Shown piece by piece: positions 63,080 through 64,000 of a DNA stretch of 64,000 nt; the first letter of the stretch is position 1; each line of letters opens with the position of its first letter. The position numbers and the translations under genes are program-made. The notes below the pieces were generated by a model. The model had not been told where the DNA came from. It did not search any database and saw only the letters and a list, made by a program, of their open reading frames with translations. The stretch spans positions 1 to 64,000 of the forward strand of contig JAMWET010003878.1 in the NCBI GenBank assembly GCA_024036415.1, in the 5' to 3' direction. The DNA is from Prochilodus magdalenae. Taxonomy: Eukaryota; Chordata; Actinopteri; Characiformes; Prochilodontidae.

Positions 63080-63912
63080 TTAGGCTCCTGAAGCTCGCCT
63101 CATCTCCATCACTCACTCCTGCGCTCTCCACTCCACAAACAACCCTGAAGTGCTCCCGTTCTTCCACCGCGCTCCGGCCGTGGAGGAGATCGTTACAGAC
63201 CCCGCTATTTGTGTGTGTGTGATCAGTAAATATTTAGTGTGACTCCGTCTCTGGGTCCTGTCCTAATCGATGCTGCTCGCGGCGGGGGTGGTCGCACACT
63301 GAGCCCTGCGGGTCACCACTGTTCCTTATGAAGTACAGCTCATACGGACACATGCGCTCCCTCCATTCAGCATGCAGCGCGCTTACCTTCACCAATCTAC
63401 CTCAGAGATGACTGAATCGCCTCCAGACGACTGCAAGAAAATCGTTAGACTGCGGAGCTGTAACAGGAGCGCTTCTACATTGGTGCTGGGCTGCTAGTGC
63501 TCCTACCTGTTGTATGATTTATGGGATGTATTTGCCTCTGTGATCAAACTACGGCCATCACCTTCACGACTTATGTCTATAGTACAGTCTGTGAGTTTTA
63601 CATGCGCCATATGAACAGCAGCCCTTTATTCCAGAAGCGAGAAGCTCCAGCCATTTCTCACACATACGAAGCAAATCTGTTGTCGATCAGCTTTGTCCGG
63701 CGTATTAGCCTTAAATCAGCCTCGTGGATTGTAGACAGACGCGTTTAAGATTTGCTATATGACTCGTTATATATGCACTTTCATACTGTCCTATATATAT
63801 ATATAACTGCTCTTATCCGAGACCTGCAGCAGCGCGAAGAAAGCTCTTATTATGATGAGCGTCGAGACCCTTTATTGACCTCCCCTCATCTACATATGGG
63901 CTTCTGACCGCT
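63080..63912 (+). promoter_or_regulatory. CpG-rich promoter-like region with TATA-like run
   Basis: CpG density rises sharply at 63,160-63,480 and again after 63,800. A TATATATATATATAA run at 63,792-63,805 lies about 110 bases before the ATG at 63,913, a normal distance for a start site near 63,830. Short upstream frames are present: ATG at 63,372 (41 codons, beginning MQRAYLHQSTSEM, stop at 63,495) and two very small ones at 63,852 and 63,896. If transcribed they would lie in the 5' leader. Confidence 0.4.
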
Positions 63913-63993
63913 ATGGCGAAGCTTGCTGAACTTGGCCGTGGACTGAGGTGGCCAGAGCTGCTCGGCGCGAGCCGTTCGTCCATAATCAGACAG
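63913..63993 (+). CDS. Possible first coding exon of an unidentified gene (partial)
   Basis: An ATG in fair context (CCGCTATGG) opens 27 codons beginning MAKLAELGRGLRWPELLGAS. They run without a stop to CAG at 63,991-63,993 and then GTGTGTG, a good splice donor in phase 0. In-frame stop TGA at 63,856 bounds the frame upstream. It lies in CpG-rich DNA downstream of a TATA-like run. I do not recognise the protein; the piece is too short to show a domain, although LAELGRGLRWPELL could form a short helix. The window ends seven bases later. It could also be an untranslated leader exon with a chance open frame. Confidence 0.35.
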
Positions 63994-64000
63994 GTGTGTG

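Noticed and set aside
62980..63222. 80-codon frame after a pyrimidine tract
   Set aside because: Ser/Leu-rich composition reflects pyrimidine-rich DNA; it starts before the likely acceptor and has no domain.

Overview
The window looks like vertebrate, almost certainly teleost, nuclear DNA. It has no compact genes, it is A+T-rich with CpG-poor intergenic sequence, it carries many long GT, GA, TA and GATA microsatellites, and it holds decayed Tc1/mariner-like and hAT-like transposon remnants plus short dispersed repeats typical of fish genomes. An ostariophysan (tetra or catfish-like) source is my guess from the repeat types and is not proven. I see no bacterial operon, rRNA, tRNA or CRISPR array. 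No complete protein-coding gene can be supported.

Layout. (1) Positions 1 to about 15,220 are a long, very noisy reverse-complement copy of about 38,595 to 46,100. Landmarks stay collinear over the whole length, but the left copy is about twice as long because extra bases are scattered through it. This is either a strongly decayed inverted duplication or, in my view more likely, unpolished long-read sequence left in the assembly. Open frames there should not be trusted. (2) 15.2-21 kb is transposon-rich: a Tc1-like N-terminal relic, a frameshifted BED zinc-finger (hAT-type) start, a GATA array, a dispersed repeat with a 49-bp triplication, a second Tc1/mariner relic and a retroposon-like fragment. 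(3) 21-36 kb is mostly unique noncoding DNA with several blocks that look like developmental enhancers (CpG pockets, homeodomain, GATA and TCF-like words), plus further dispersed repeats. (4) 38.6-46.1 kb is the clean partner of region 1, with a 650-bp foldback element and enhancer-like blocks. (5) 46-62 kb is noncoding with large TA/GA arrays, an internally deleted Tc1-like relic at 58.5-59.0 kb, and one unrecognised minus-strand open frame at 52.0-52.4 kb. (6) 63.0-64.0 kb is CpG-rich, has a TATA-like run, and ends in a short open frame that stops at a good splice donor. This may be the 5' end of a gene running out of the window on the + strand.

The overall picture is a gene-poor regulatory interval upstream of a possible + strand gene. 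The large noisy inverted copy is the most unusual structure. There are no genes here whose joint working can be described.
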